A stretch of DNA of 64,000 nt, taken from contig PFEY01000050.1 in the NCBI GenBank assembly GCA_002783205.1, positions 1,569-65,568 on the forward strand, written 5' to 3'. Under the pieces are notes generated by a model. It had not been told where the DNA came from. It saw only the letters and a program-made list of their open reading frames with translations, and did not search any database. Numbering within the stretch: the stretch's first letter is position 1; each line of letters starts with the position of its first letter. Below are positions 1-9,248 of this stretch, piece by piece. The translations under genes were made by a program, and so were the position numbers. This DNA comes from Rhodobacteraceae bacterium CG17_big_fil_post_rev_8_21_14_2_50_63_15 (lineage in GTDB: Bacteria; Pseudomonadota; Alphaproteobacteria; Rhodobacterales; Rhodobacteraceae).

Positions 1-187
1 TGACCTGATCGCCGCTGCCGGCGCGGATGAAAACGCATCCCGCGCTGTCGACATATTGCAGTCCCCGGTAGGTCGCGGGCGGAAATTCCGCCGGGGTCGG
101 GGTCTCGCGCAGAGGCTGCGCCGGGGCCTGTCCCACGCCGACGAGCAGGGCGGTCAGGGCGATCATCAGTGATTTCGAACAGGTCAT
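1..187 (-). CDS. Exported SPOR-type protein, N-terminal part
   Basis: An open frame begins with ATG at 187 on the minus strand and runs off the left edge, giving 62 residues. The start MTCSKSLMIALTALLVGVG followed by QAPAQ is a clear cleavable signal peptide, so the product is periplasmic or envelope-bound. The segment YVDSAGCVFIRAGSGDQV resembles a conserved stretch of Rhodobacteraceae proteins that carry a C-terminal SPOR (peptidoglycan-binding) domain; that domain would lie outside the window. The SPOR assignment is from remembered family resemblance only. Confidence 0.6.
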   Translation of the reverse strand, partial: MTCSKSLMIALTALLVGVGQAPAQPLRETPTPAEFPPATYRGLQYVDSAGCVFIRAGSGDQV

Positions 188-252
188 CGTGCCCCCGGAA
201 ATACTTGGCCGGAGGATGCCTTATTTCTGCGTTCCCGTAAACAATGAATCGC

Positions 253-885
253 TTATCTTGTGCCAAACATTCGATCACCCGCATCCCCTAGTCCTGGGAG
301 GATGTAACCCTTGTCATTGAGCCGCTGATCGAGCGCGGCGCTGACGATGGGCACATCGGGGTGCGCCTCGGCCATGCGGGCGACGCCTTCGGGGGCGGCG
401 AGCAGACAGAGAAAGCGGATGTCGCGGGCGCCGGCGTCCTTGAGCATCTGCACCGCGGCGACAGAGGAATTGCCGGTGGCCAGCATCGGATCGACCACAA
501 TCGTGATGCGCTGGTCGAGCTGATCGGGCACCTTGAAATAGTATTTGACCGGTTGCAGGGTCTCTTCGTCGCGATAGAGCCCGACAAAGCCGACGCGGGC
601 CGAAGGGATAAGCTCGAGCATCCCGTCGAGCAGGCCATTGCCCGCCCGCAGGATCGAAATCAGCGCCAGTTTGCGACCGGCCAGAACCGGGGCTGCCATT
701 TCCATCAGCGGGGTCTCGATGCTGCGGGTGGTCATCGGCAGATTGCGGGTGATTTCGTAGGCGAGCAACTGGCTGATCTCGCGCAGGAGCTGTCGAAAAC
801 CGGCGGTTGAGGTCTCCCTCTGCCGCATGAGCGTGAGCTTGTGCTGAACGAGGGGGTGATCGACGATGGTCAGGTTCGGGGTCAT
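253..885 (-). CDS. upp: Uracil phosphoribosyltransferase
   Basis: Converts uracil and PRPP to UMP in the cytosolic pyrimidine salvage pathway. The product is 210 aa, the usual length. The PRPP-binding loop is visible as [12 protein letters not shown], with the typical SILRAGNGL segment before it and the C-terminal [10 protein letters not shown] uracil-binding region. The frame is open for 43 more codons upstream, but [17 protein letters not shown] is the conserved family N-terminus, so the start is placed at 885. It diverges from maeB, with a 20-bp palindrome between the two starts. Confidence 0.96.
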   Translation of the reverse strand: MTPNLTIVDHPLVQHKLTLMRQRETSTAGFRQLLREISQLLAYEITRNLPMTTRSIETPLMEMAAPVLAGRKLALISILRAGNGLLDGMLELIPSARVGFVGLYRDEETLQPVKYYFKVPDQLDQRITIVVDPMLATGNSSVAAVQMLKDAGARDIRFLCLLAAPEGVARMAEAHPDVPIVSAALDQRLNDKGYILPGLGDAGDRMFGTR

Positions 886-1023
886 GGCGGGTCTCCGGCA
901 AGGGCGCTGCTCCGTCATTCCAGAAAATGCAGCGCAGGGCAACGCCGGGATTGCAGCGGGCCCGTCGCGGGTGCAAGCTGGACTTGAATTGGCGCAGCGG
1001 CGTGGTAAGAGCATGTCGCAAAG

Positions 1024-1043
1024 GTAGTTTAATATTAAACTAC
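1024..1043. promoter_or_regulatory. Perfect 20-bp palindrome, candidate operator
   Basis: The ten-base arm GTAGTTTAAT is followed directly by its exact reverse complement ATTAAACTAC. It lies 25 bp before the maeB ATG and 139 bp before the upp start, in an AT-rich patch within GC-rich DNA. Its size, full symmetry and position fit a binding site for a dimeric repressor such as a MarR- or GntR-type protein, but no regulator gene is next to it and the binding protein is unknown. Confidence 0.55.
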
Positions 1044-1067
1044 ATGCCTGACGGGAGGAGTGAGACC

Positions 1068-3347
1068 ATGGCCGAAAGCAACAGTGACACGCCGCGTCAG
1101 GCGGCGCTGAATTACCATGAGTTTCCCAAGCCGGGCAAGCTCGAGATCCGGGCGACCAAGCCGATGGCCAATGGTCGCGACCTGTCGCGGGCCTATTCCC
1201 CCGGCGTCGCCGAGGCCTGTCTTGAAATCCGCGACGATCCGACGACCGCGCGCCGCTACACCGCGCGCGGCAATCTGGTGGCGGTTGTGACCAATGGCAC
1301 GGCTGTTCTGGGTCTTGGTAACATAGGTCCGCTGGCCTCCAAGCCGGTGATGGAAGGCAAGGCGGTGCTGTTCAAGAAATTTGCCAATATCGACTGTTTC
1401 GATATCGAACTGAACGAGAGTGACCCCGAAAAGCTGGCCGATATCGTTTGTGCGCTGGAGCCGACCTTTGGTGCAATCAATCTGGAGGATATCAAGGCGC
1501 CGGATTGCTTTATCGTTGAACGACTTTGCCGCGCGCGTATGAAAATTCCCGTGTTCCATGACGATCAGCACGGCACGGCGATCGTTGTGGGCGCAGCGGC
1601 GACCAATGCGTTGCACGTCACGGGCAAGAAATTCGAGGATATCCGGGTGGTTTCCACCGGCGGCGGGGCGGCAGGCATTGCCTGTCTTAACATGCTGCTC
1701 AAATTGGGGGTCCGGCGCGAGAATGTCTGGCTCTGCGACATTCACGGGCTGGTCTATGTGGGCCGTGAGGTCGAGATGAACCCCGAAAAGGCGGCCTTTG
1801 CGCAGGCCAGCGACCTGCGGACGCTTGGCGATGTGATTGGCGGGGCGGATCTCTTTCTGGGGCTGTCGGGCCCCAATATCCTGACGCCCGAGATGGTCAA
1901 GAAGATGGCGCCGCAGCCGATCATTTTTGCGTTGGCCAATCCGAGCCCCGAGATCATGCCCGACCTTGCGCGTGCAGCGGCACCGGATGCAATCATCGCG
2001 ACGGGGCGGTCTGATTTTCCCAATCAGGTCAATAACGTGCTGTGTTTTCCCTTCATCTTTCGCGGGGCGCTGGATGTTGGCGCAACCGAGATCAATGACG
2101 CGATGCAGGTGGCCTGCGTGCAGGGGATTGCGGATCTCGCGCGGGCCTCGACAAGCGCCGAGGCGGCGGCGGCCTATCAGGGCGAGCAGATGACATTCGG
2201 CGTCGATTACCTGATCCCCACGCCGTTTGATCCGCGACTGTCGGGGATCGTGTCCTCGGCGGTGGCGCGGGCGGCGATGGAAACCGGCGTGGCGACGCGG
2301 CGGATCGAGGATCTCGACGCCTACAAGGCCAATCTGGATGCCAGCGTGTTCAAATCCGCGCTGCTGATGCGGCCGGTGTTTCAGGCGGCGCGGACCGCCG
2401 CGCGGCGCATCGTCTTTGCCGAGGGCGAGGATGAGCGGGTGCTGCGGGCCGCGCAGGCGATTCTGGAGGAAACAACAGAGCAGCCGATCCTGATCGGTCG
2501 TCCCGAGGTGATTGCGCGGCGCTGTGAGCGGGCAGGGCTGTCGATTCGGCCGGAACGCGATTTCAACATCGTCAACCCGCAGGACGACCCGCGCTATCGC
2601 GATTACTGGGAGACCTATCACCGCATCATGGCACGGCGCGGTGTGACCCCCGACATTGCCCGCGCGGTGATGCGCACCAACACCACGGCCATCGGAGCGG
2701 TGATGGTGCATCGCGGCGAGGCGGATTGCCTGATCTGCGGCACCTTCGGCGAGTTTCGGTGGCACATGAATTATGTCAATCAGGTGCTGGGCGACGACGA
2801 TCATCATCCGCATGGCGCGCTGTCGATGATGATCCTTGAGGATGGGCCGCTCTTTATCGCCGATACGCATGTGCGGGTGCAGCCCACGGCGGAGGATCTG
2901 GCCGAGACGGCGGAGGGCGCGGCGCGCCATGTGCGGCGATTTGGGATCGCGCCCAAGGTGGCGTTCTGTTCGCAGTCGCAATTCGGCAATCAGTCCGACG
3001 AGGGCGCGCAACGCCTGCGGGCGGCGCTCGCCCTGCTGGATGCGGAGTCGCACGGCTTCTGCTATGAGGGCGAGATGACCATCGATGCCGCCCTCGATTC
3101 CGATCTGCGCGAACGGCTCTTGCCGGGCAACCGGATGGAAGGGGCTGCCAATGTGCTGATCTTCGCAAATGCCGATGCGGCGTCGGGGGTGCGCAATATT
3201 CTCAAGATGAAGGCGGGCGGTCTGGAAGTGGGTCCGATCCTGATGGGGATGGGCAACCGCGCGCATATCGTGACGCCCTCGATCACCGCGCGCGGATTGC
3301 TCAACATGGCAGCGATCGCAGGCACGCCGGTGGCGCAATACGGATGA
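1068..3347 (+). CDS. maeB: NADP-type malic enzyme with phosphotransacetylase-like domain
   Basis: Oxidatively decarboxylates malate to pyruvate with NAD(P)H formation. The 759-aa product is the long hybrid form: an N-terminal malic domain, a nucleotide-binding domain containing [13 protein letters not shown], and from about residue 430 a domain related to phosphate acetyltransferase, which in this family is usually regulatory (acetyl-CoA sensing) rather than catalytic. The frame opens at 927, but the start at 1068 is preceded by GGGAGGAG at good spacing and gives [20 protein letters not shown], typical of the family. The candidate operator at 1024-1043 lies immediately upstream. Confidence 0.95.
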   Translation: MAESNSDTPRQAALNYHEFPKPGKLEIRATKPMANGRDLSRAYSPGVAEACLEIRDDPTTARRYTARGNLVAVVTNGTAVLGLGNIGPLASKPVMEGKAVLFKKFANIDCFDIELNESDPEKLADIVCALEPTFGAINLEDIKAPDCFIVERLCRARMKIPVFHDDQHGTAIVVGAAATNALHVTGKKFEDIRVVSTGGGAAGIACLNMLLKLGVRRENVWLCDIHGLVYVGREVEMNPEKAAFAQASDLRTLGDVIGGADLFLGLSGPNILTPEMVKKMAPQPIIFALANPSPEIMPDLARAAAPDAIIATGRSDFPNQVNNVLCFPFIFRGALDVGATEINDAMQVACVQGIADLARASTSAEAAAAYQGEQMTFGVDYLIPTPFDPRLSGIVSSAVARAAMETGVATRRIEDLDAYKANLDASVFKSALLMRPVFQAARTAARRIVFAEGEDERVLRAAQAILEETTEQPILIGRPEVIARRCERAGLSIRPERDFNIVNPQDDPRYRDYWETYHRIMARRGVTPDIARAVMRTNTTAIGAVMVHRGEADCLICGTFGEFRWHMNYVNQVLGDDDHHPHGALSMMILEDGPLFIADTHVRVQPTAEDLAETAEGAARHVRRFGIAPKVAFCSQSQFGNQSDEGAQRLRAALALLDAESHGFCYEGEMTIDAALDSDLRERLLPGNRMEGAANVLIFANADAASGVRNILKMKAGGLEVGPILMGMGNRAHIVTPSITARGLLNMAAIAGTPVAQYG

Positions 3348-3357
3348 GGGGCGAGTC

Positions 3358-3478
3358 TTTGCAGGTGAAGCAGGAGGGGTTTGCAAATCCTGTCTTGATT
3401 TTCGTTACCCTGCGTAGCTTCAAAGGATTTGCATAAGTTTGCAGAAAAAGCAGGAGGTTTTCTGCAAATTTTCTGCGG
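3358..3478. promoter_or_regulatory. Cluster of TTTGCA-type sites upstream of prpE
   Basis: The gap before prpE holds repeated TTTGC/GCAAA half-sites: TTTGCAGG at 3358, the symmetrical TTTGCAAA at 3380-3387, TTTGCATA at 3428 and TTTGCAGA at 3438 (exactly 10 bp apart), and TCTGCAAA at 3461 with TTCTGCGG at 3471. The RamB/ScfR-type regulators, including PccR of Rhodobacter sphaeroides, recognise TTTGCAAA-like half-sites in front of propionyl-CoA genes. Spacing by one helical turn supports a real array. That such a protein binds here is inference; no regulator gene of this family is seen in the window. Confidence 0.6.
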
Positions 3479-3562
3479 CCTTCTGTCCCGTCCCCTGCCA
3501 TGACGCTTGCCGTAAGGCAGCGTGATCCGTAACACATATGCGACGGATCGGAGGAGGATACG

Positions 3563-5455
3563 ATGGGATACAAAGAGGTTTACGACCGCTCGCTGGCGGA
3601 TCCCGAGGGCTTCTGGATGGAGGTCGCCGAGGCGATTGACTGGGTGAAGAAGCCGTCACGGGCGCTGTTTGCGGAGAATGCGCCGCTCTATGAATGGTTC
3701 AAGGATGCCGAGGTCAACACCTGCTGGAATGCCGTGGACCGGCATGTCCTGGCGGGGCGCGGGCCGCAATACGCGATCATCCATGACAGCCCTGTGACCG
3801 GGCGCACCCACAAGATCACCTATTCCGAGTTGCGCAATCGCGTCGCGACTCTGGCCGGTGCGCTGCGCGCCAAGGGCGTGGAAAAGGGCGACCGGGTGAT
3901 CATCTACATGCCGATGGTGCCCGAGGCGATCGAGGCGATGCTGGCCTGCGCGCGGCTGGGGGCTGTGCATTCGGTGGTCTTTGGCGGATTTGCCGCGCAT
4001 GAGCTGGCGGTGCGCATCGACGATGCCCGCCCCAAGGCAATCCTCGCCGCCTCTTGCGGGATCGAACCGGGGCGCGTCGTGCATTACAAGCCACTGTTGG
4101 ATGCGGCGATTGATCTGGCGACGCACAAGCCCGATTTCTGCGTCATCCTGCAACGCGAGGAGGAGGTGGCGCAGCTGGTCGAGGGGCGCGATTTTGGCTG
4201 GCACAGTTTCCAGTATGGGGCGACGCCCGCGGAATGTGTCCCGGTCTCGGGCGATCACCCGGCCTATATTCTCTATACCTCGGGCACCACCGGCGCGCCC
4301 AAGGGGGTGGTGCGTCCGACGGCGGGTCATCTGGTGGCGCTCAACTGGACGATGAAGAATATCTACAACGTCGATCCGGGCGATGTGTTCTGGGCGGCGT
4401 CCGACGTGGGCTGGGTCGTGGGCCACAGCTATATCTGCTATGGGCCGCTGATCCATGGCAACACCACGCTGGTGTTCGAGGGCAAGCCGGTGGGCACGCC
4501 CGATGCGGGCACCTTCTGGCGGGTGATCTCGGAGCACAAGGTCAGGAGTTTCTTTACCGCGCCGACGGCGCTGCGCGCGATCAAGCGCGACGATCCCAAG
4601 GGCGAACTGATCAAGGGCCACGACATTTCCTGTCTGCGGGCGCTTTATCTCGCGGGGGAACGCGCCGATCCCGACACGATCGAATGGGCGCAGCGGGTGA
4701 TGGGGGTGCCGGTCTATGACCATTGGTGGCAGACCGAGACCGGCTGGACCATCGCCGGGAACCCGGCCGGGCTAGAGGCGCTGCCGGTCAAGATCGGCTC
4801 TCCCACGGTGGCGATGCCGGGCTATGACGTGCACATTCTCGACGAGGGCGGGCATGAGGTTGCCCCCGGCACATTGGGCGCGATCGCGGTGAAACTGCCG
4901 CTGCCGCCGGGCACCTTGCCGACGCTGTGGAATGCCGAGGAGCGCTATCGCAAATCCTATCTCTCGACCTTTCCGGGCTATTACGAGACCGGTGATGCAG
5001 GAATGAAGGATGAAGATGGTTATCTGTGGATCATGGCGCGCACCGATGACGTGATCAACGTGGCGGGGCACCGGCTATCGACGGGGGCGATGGAGGAGGT
5101 TCTGGCGGGGCATCCGGACGTGGCGGAATGCGCCGTGATCGGGGTCAGCGATACGCTCAAGGGGCAGGCGCCGGTGGGGTTGGTGTGCCTGACCAAGGGC
5201 GTCAACCGTCCGCATGACGAGATCGCGCGGGAATGTGTGACGCGGGTGCGCGATCAGATCGGCCCCGTTGCGGCGTTCAAGCTGGCGGTGGTGGTGGACC
5301 GGCTGCCCAAGACCCGATCCGGCAAGATCCTGCGCGCGATCATGGTGCGGATTGCCGACGGGCAGGCGTTCAAGATGCCTGCGACGATCGACGATCCGGC
5401 AATCCTTGACGAGATCAAAATCGCCTTGCAAGAGATTGGTCTGGCGCAGGAATGA
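3563..5455 (+). CDS. prpE: Propionyl-CoA synthetase (propionate-CoA ligase)
   Basis: Activates propionate to propionyl-CoA through an acyl-adenylate. The 630-aa product belongs to the acetyl-CoA-synthetase-like AMP-binding enzymes: the phosphate-binding loop is YTSGTTGAPKG, the core continues with DHWWQTETGW and YYETGDAG, and the C-terminal catalytic lysine lies in TRSGKILR. The N-terminus MGYKEVYDRSLADPEGFW fits PrpE rather than Acs. The start is preceded by GGAGGA. It stands alone, with a likely regulator-binding array upstream and a hairpin after its stop. Confidence 0.93.
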   Translation: MGYKEVYDRSLADPEGFWMEVAEAIDWVKKPSRALFAENAPLYEWFKDAEVNTCWNAVDRHVLAGRGPQYAIIHDSPVTGRTHKITYSELRNRVATLAGALRAKGVEKGDRVIIYMPMVPEAIEAMLACARLGAVHSVVFGGFAAHELAVRIDDARPKAILAASCGIEPGRVVHYKPLLDAAIDLATHKPDFCVILQREEEVAQLVEGRDFGWHSFQYGATPAECVPVSGDHPAYILYTSGTTGAPKGVVRPTAGHLVALNWTMKNIYNVDPGDVFWAASDVGWVVGHSYICYGPLIHGNTTLVFEGKPVGTPDAGTFWRVISEHKVRSFFTAPTALRAIKRDDPKGELIKGHDISCLRALYLAGERADPDTIEWAQRVMGVPVYDHWWQTETGWTIAGNPAGLEALPVKIGSPTVAMPGYDVHILDEGGHEVAPGTLGAIAVKLPLPPGTLPTLWNAEERYRKSYLSTFPGYYETGDAGMKDEDGYLWIMARTDDVINVAGHRLSTGAMEEVLAGHPDVAECAVIGVSDTLKGQAPVGLVCLTKGVNRPHDEIARECVTRVRDQIGPVAAFKLAVVVDRLPKTRSGKILRAIMVRIADGQAFKMPATIDDPAILDEIKIALQEIGLAQE

Positions 5456-5461
5456 CAAAAA

Positions 5462-5489
5462 TCTCCGCGCAGGTTTACCCGCGCGGAGA
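5462..5489 (+). terminator. Hairpin after prpE
   Basis: TCTCCGCGC and GCGCGGAGA form a 9-bp GC-rich stem around a 10-base loop starting 7 bp after the prpE stop. No U-run follows, so it is either a weak intrinsic terminator or a 3'-end stabilising hairpin. The stop codon of the small minus-strand gene lies in its loop. Confidence 0.6.
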
Positions 5490-5708
5490 CGTCGCTTGCC
5501 CGGACATCCCGGCCGGGGAAACCTCGGAACTCGCCTGGGAGGAAGGGCTGGACAGAACCGTCACCGACACGGGGCTGGGGATAAGACTCATAAACCTCAC
5601 CGAATCGTTCTGCGCACTTGCATTGCGATCCTGATACGCAACATACCCGGTGGCAATCAGACCTCCGAGGAGGAGGACCCTGATGGTATTGGTAACACGT
5701 TTGGCCAT
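5475..5708 (-). CDS. Small single-pass membrane protein, unknown
   Basis: A 77-aa frame begins MAKRVTNTIRVLLLGGLIATGY with one predicted membrane segment near residues 8-25. The rest is polar and rich in Ser, Pro and Val (for example SPVSVTVLSSPSS). The ATG at 5708 has GGGAGG and AGGAG sequences just upstream, which argues for translation, although the frame is open further upstream. It converges on prpE and ends in the loop of the hairpin there. I do not recognise a family; it could also be a chance frame in GC-rich DNA. Confidence 0.45.
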   Translation of the reverse strand: MAKRVTNTIRVLLLGGLIATGYVAYQDRNASAQNDSVRFMSLIPSPVSVTVLSSPSSQASSEVSPAGMSGQATSPRG

Positions 5709-5864
5709 GCTCCTGACCCTCCCAAGCGTTACACGCCTGCACGATACAGGCAGGCCTATTGGCGCCAAAACGGCCCGGTCAGGCAATAACGCGGGTTTGT
5801 TATCCGATAACAAGGGGGTTTTCCTGAGGGTCTGGTGTGCTATTTGACATTGTGGAGGTGCATT

Positions 5865-6410
5865 ATGCCGCTACGACTTCTGCTTGTCATTCTGAGTCTT
5901 GTCATGTCCGGGCCTGCCCGATCCGATCAGCCACTTCTTGCCTATCAGCTGCCGCCGCTCGGCCAATGGAGTTATCTGAGCGATCAGGTGATGGGCGGGG
6001 TGTCCGAAGGGCAGGCGCAGATCGAAGGGCCGGACGGGGCGCAGTATCTGCACCTGACGGGCCGGGTCAGCACCGAAAACCGGGGTGGGTTTCTTCAGGT
6101 GCGGGTGGCGCTGGAGCGCCCCTTGCCGAAGGGCGCGCAGGGCGTTGTGGTCGAGACGCGCGGCAATGGCGAGGGGTATTTCATCCACCTGCGCACGCAG
6201 GGCACGGTGCTGCCCTGGCAGTATTATCAGGCTCCGATTGCCAGCGGAGCGAACTGGCAGGTGATCCGGGTGCCGTTCAGCGCCTTCAAACCTTCGGGCG
6301 CGATCTTGCGGGATGAGCCACGCCCCGAAGGCGTCACCAGCCTCGGGGCTGTGGCCTATGGTCGTGATTACCAGGCTGATCTGTCTTTTCGATGGATCGG
6401 GGTCTATTGA
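5865..6410 (+). CDS. Secreted CIA30-family protein
   Basis: The 181-aa product starts with a signal peptide (MPLRLLLVILSLVMSGPARS) and continues with the CIA30 (NADH:ubiquinone oxidoreductase intermediate-associated protein 30) pattern: WSYLSDQVMGGVSEGQ, a GGFLQVRV strand and a closing RWIGVY. In mitochondria the family helps assemble complex I. Here the signal peptide points to the periplasm, so the role is probably carbohydrate-like ligand binding or envelope-related and is not known. The ATG at 5865 follows GGAGGT; an upstream in-frame ATG at 5835 would spoil the signal peptide. Confidence 0.8.
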   Translation: MPLRLLLVILSLVMSGPARSDQPLLAYQLPPLGQWSYLSDQVMGGVSEGQAQIEGPDGAQYLHLTGRVSTENRGGFLQVRVALERPLPKGAQGVVVETRGNGEGYFIHLRTQGTVLPWQYYQAPIASGANWQVIRVPFSAFKPSGAILRDEPRPEGVTSLGAVAYGRDYQADLSFRWIGVY

Positions 6411-6468
6411 TCGCGATTGTGAAGGTCAGATAATATTTTCTTGTCATAAGCTGTCAAAAAAAATCGCT

Positions 6469-7230
6469 TTATGTAAACTGTTCGCGCAGCAGGCGTTCCT
6501 CGAGACCATGTCCGGGATCAAAGAGGATGCGATGTGAAATGCTGGTTTCCGAATGGATTTCGACCCAGAGCACGCTCTCGATCCAGCGACTGTCGGCATC
6601 GGCCATGACCGGGCGCTTGTCGGCCTCCAGCACGTCAAAGCGCACGGTCGCGGTTTTCGGCACCAGCGCGCCGCGCCAGCGGCGCGGGCGAAACGCGGCC
6701 ACCGCGGTGATCGCCAGAACGCCAGAGCCGATCGGCAGGATCGGGCCATGGGCGGAATAGTTGTAGGCCGTCGATCCGGCGGGGGTGGCCACCAATGCGC
6801 CGTCGCAGACCAGTTCCTCGAGTCGCAGCCTGCCATTGACACTGATCCTGAGCTTGGCCGCCTGCGGGCCCGCGCGCAGCAGCGAGACCTCGTTGATCGC
6901 AAGCGCGGTGTGAATTGTGCCATCGCTCGCCTCGGCGCGCATGGAAAGGGGGTTGATGACCTCTTCCTCTGCCGCCTCGAGACGATCGAGAAGATCCTCT
7001 TCGCTATATGCGTTCATCAGAAAGCCGACGGTGCCGCGATTCATCCCATAGACCGGCGTGTCGAGATTCTGGGTGCGGTGCAGGGTGTGCAGCATGAATC
7101 CGTCCCCGCCAAGTGCCACGATCACCCCGGCCTCGGGTTCGGGAGATTGCCCGAAGCGCGCGATGAGGTCTGTGCGGGCCGTCTGGGCGCTTGGCACATC
7201 GCTGGCGACAAAGGCTATTTTCCGGCGCAT
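6469..7230 (-). CDS. nadK: NAD kinase
   Basis: Phosphorylates NAD to NADP. The 253-aa protein shows the family hallmarks: the GGDG motif in VALGGDGFMLHTLH, the NEV segment in AINEVSLLR and the glycine-rich PAGSTAYNYSAHGPILP. The start MRRKIAFVASDVPSAQ at 7230 follows AGGAA; the open frame upstream lacks family similarity. It diverges from glyA with a 171-bp gap. Confidence 0.96.
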   Translation of the reverse strand: MRRKIAFVASDVPSAQTARTDLIARFGQSPEPEAGVIVALGGDGFMLHTLHRTQNLDTPVYGMNRGTVGFLMNAYSEEDLLDRLEAAEEEVINPLSMRAEASDGTIHTALAINEVSLLRAGPQAAKLRISVNGRLRLEELVCDGALVATPAGSTAYNYSAHGPILPIGSGVLAITAVAAFRPRRWRGALVPKTATVRFDVLEADKRPVMADADSRWIESVLWVEIHSETSISHRILFDPGHGLEERLLREQFT

Positions 7231-7401
7231 GGGCGGTTCCTGTTGGCAAGTAATGCAGCTTTGGCGCGGATCGAACCATAAAAGCGGACGCAAGGCCAGC
7301 CATGCCGGTCCCGCGGACGAATTCGTCGCTTTACATTCTTTCAAAGTGAAGCCGTTTCCATTAGGAAGCAGCAAAGTTCACTCTTTGCCGGAGTTGCGAT
7401 A

Positions 7402-8709
7402 ATGCCCCATGACGGAAACCAGCCTGTTGCGGATCAAGGCTTTTTCACCGAATCCCTCGCCACGCGCGACCCGGACCTCTGTGCGGCAATCCGGCAGGAA
7501 CTGGGCCGTCAGCGCGATGAAATCGAGCTGATTGCCTCGGAAAACATCGTGTCGCGCGCCGTGATGGAGGCGCAGGGCAGCGTGATGACCAACAAATACG
7601 CCGAAGGCTATCCCGGTCGGCGCTATTACGGCGGTTGCCAATATGTCGATATCGCGGAAAATCTGGCGATCGAACGCGCCTGCAAACTCTTTGACTGCGG
7701 CTTTGCCAATGTGCAGCCCAATTCCGGCTCTCAGGCCAATCAGGGTGTGTTCACCGCGCTGCTCCAGCCGGGCGACACGATCCTTGGGATGAGCCTCGAT
7801 GCGGGCGGGCATCTGACGCATGGCGCGGCGCCCAACCAGTCGGGCAAATGGTTCAACGCCATTCAATACGGGGTGCGCCGGCAGGACAACCTGATCGATT
7901 ACGATCAGGTGCAGGCGCTGGCCTCTGCGCACAAGCCGAAACTCATCATCGCGGGCGGCTCTGCCATCCCGCGCCGGATCGACTTCGCGAGGATGCGCGA
8001 GATCGCGGATAGTGTTGGTGCCTGGCTGCATGTGGACATGGCGCATTTCGCGGGGCTTGTGGCGGCGGGTGAGCATCCGAGCCCCTTTCCCCATGCGCAT
8101 GTGGCGACCACGACCACGCACAAGACGCTGCGCGGGCCGCGCGGCGGCATGATTCTCACCAATGACGAGTCACTGGCGAAGAAGTTCAATTCGGCGATCT
8201 TTCCGGGCATTCAGGGCGGGCCGCTGATGCATGTGATCGCCGCCAAGGCAGTGGCCTTTGGCGAGGCGCTGCGCCCCGAGTTCAAGACCTATATCAAGGC
8301 GGTGATCGCCAATGCGCAGGCGCTGAGCGATCAACTGATCAAGGGCGGGCTGGATACGGTGACACACGGCACCGACACCCATGTCTTGCTGGTGGACTTG
8401 CGACCCAAGGGCGTGAAAGGCAATGACACCGAGAAGGCCTTGGGTCGCGCGCATATCACCTGCAACAAGAATGGTGTGCCGTTCGATCCTGAAAAGCCGA
8501 CGGTGACGAGCGGGATCAGGCTGGGGTCTCCGGCGGGCACGACGCGCGGTTTCGGCGAGGCGGAATTCCGGCAGATCGCCGACTGGATCATCGCGGTGGT
8601 CGATGGGCTGGCGGTTCATGGCGCAGAAGGCAATGGCGCGGTCGAGGCCAAGGTCAAGGCCCAAGTCGAGGCGCTGTGCAAGCGGTTCCCGATCTATCCG
8701 AACCTCTGA
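7402..8709 (+). CDS. glyA: Serine hydroxymethyltransferase
   Basis: Interconverts serine and glycine with tetrahydrofolate, feeding the one-carbon pool. The 435-aa length is normal. The PLP-binding lysine lies in [14 protein letters not shown], and [25 protein letters not shown] and [14 protein letters not shown] are the usual conserved blocks. The start at 7402 gives [19 protein letters not shown]; a weak GGAG lies upstream. A strong hairpin follows the stop. Confidence 0.97.
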   Translation: MPHDGNQPVADQGFFTESLATRDPDLCAAIRQELGRQRDEIELIASENIVSRAVMEAQGSVMTNKYAEGYPGRRYYGGCQYVDIAENLAIERACKLFDCGFANVQPNSGSQANQGVFTALLQPGDTILGMSLDAGGHLTHGAAPNQSGKWFNAIQYGVRRQDNLIDYDQVQALASAHKPKLIIAGGSAIPRRIDFARMREIADSVGAWLHVDMAHFAGLVAAGEHPSPFPHAHVATTTTHKTLRGPRGGMILTNDESLAKKFNSAIFPGIQGGPLMHVIAAKAVAFGEALRPEFKTYIKAVIANAQALSDQLIKGGLDTVTHGTDTHVLLVDLRPKGVKGNDTEKALGRAHITCNKNGVPFDPEKPTVTSGIRLGSPAGTTRGFGEAEFRQIADWIIAVVDGLAVHGAEGNGAVEAKVKAQVEALCKRFPIYPNL

Positions 8710-8725
8710 GACGGGGATGCGACAG

Positions 8726-8749
8726 CCGCGCGGCCCATGGGCTGCGCGG
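8726..8749 (+). terminator. Hairpin terminator after glyA
   Basis: CCGCGCGGCC and GGCTGCGCGG pair over 10 bp with one G-T wobble around the 4-base loop CATG, beginning 17 bp after the glyA stop. There is no clear U-run. It sits between glyA and a converging small gene and may act for both strands. Confidence 0.6.
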
Positions 8750-8792
8750 GTTCTGACAGGACATCCGGGCGTGAAGCCTGTTCCTGATGACC

Positions 8793-9158
8793 TCAAATCC
8801 AGTGCATCAGGGCATAGATCAAGAACCCCAAAGCCATCAGATTGAGAACGATCCCGCCGAGAAGGCGCAGGAGCGCGGTGCGGCGCGCCTCTTTGGGGTC
8901 GAGCCGATCAAGATGGGCGTGCAGGTCGGCAAAGGCGGTGTTCACAGTGGTCCTGTCCAGCACGCGCGCGAGCTTGGGGTGGCACATCCAGTCCTGCGCG
9001 CCGAGCACGATGGCGGCGGCGCGGCGCTGATGTCTGGGCAGGCGGCGGCCCGCACGCCGGATCTGCGCCTCAAGCGATTTGCCGCGCAGGTTCATCTTGT
9101 CCGTGAGGGCCGCGTGCAGCCGCGTAACCTTGATTTGAAATTCAGTGGGATCAATCAC
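8793..9158 (-). CDS. Conserved small protein with C-terminal membrane segment
   Basis: A 121-aa protein with a basic, helical N-terminal two-thirds (LRGKSLEAQIRRAGRRLP) and one hydrophobic segment at the end (LLGGIVLNLMALGFLIYALM), so it is probably tail-anchored in the inner membrane. I recall similar uncharacterised proteins in Rhodobacteraceae, but no function can be given. It converges on glyA and diverges from the hydrolase at 9249. Confidence 0.7.
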   Translation of the reverse strand: MIDPTEFQIKVTRLHAALTDKMNLRGKSLEAQIRRAGRRLPRHQRRAAAIVLGAQDWMCHPKLARVLDRTTVNTAFADLHAHLDRLDPKEARRTALLRLLGGIVLNLMALGFLIYALMHWI

Positions 9159-9248
9159 TTGAACGTTCCTTTCCCGCCACTCTAGCGGGCGGGCGGCACT
9201 GGCTCAAGAGGGCTGGTCATCGCGAGGACGGGGCGCTATTCAGGCGCC

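Noticed and set aside
1035..3386. 783-codon open frame on the minus strand opposite maeB
   Set aside because: It mirrors a strongly supported enzyme gene, has an Arg/His-rich composition without any domain and is a common artefact of GC-rich codon use.
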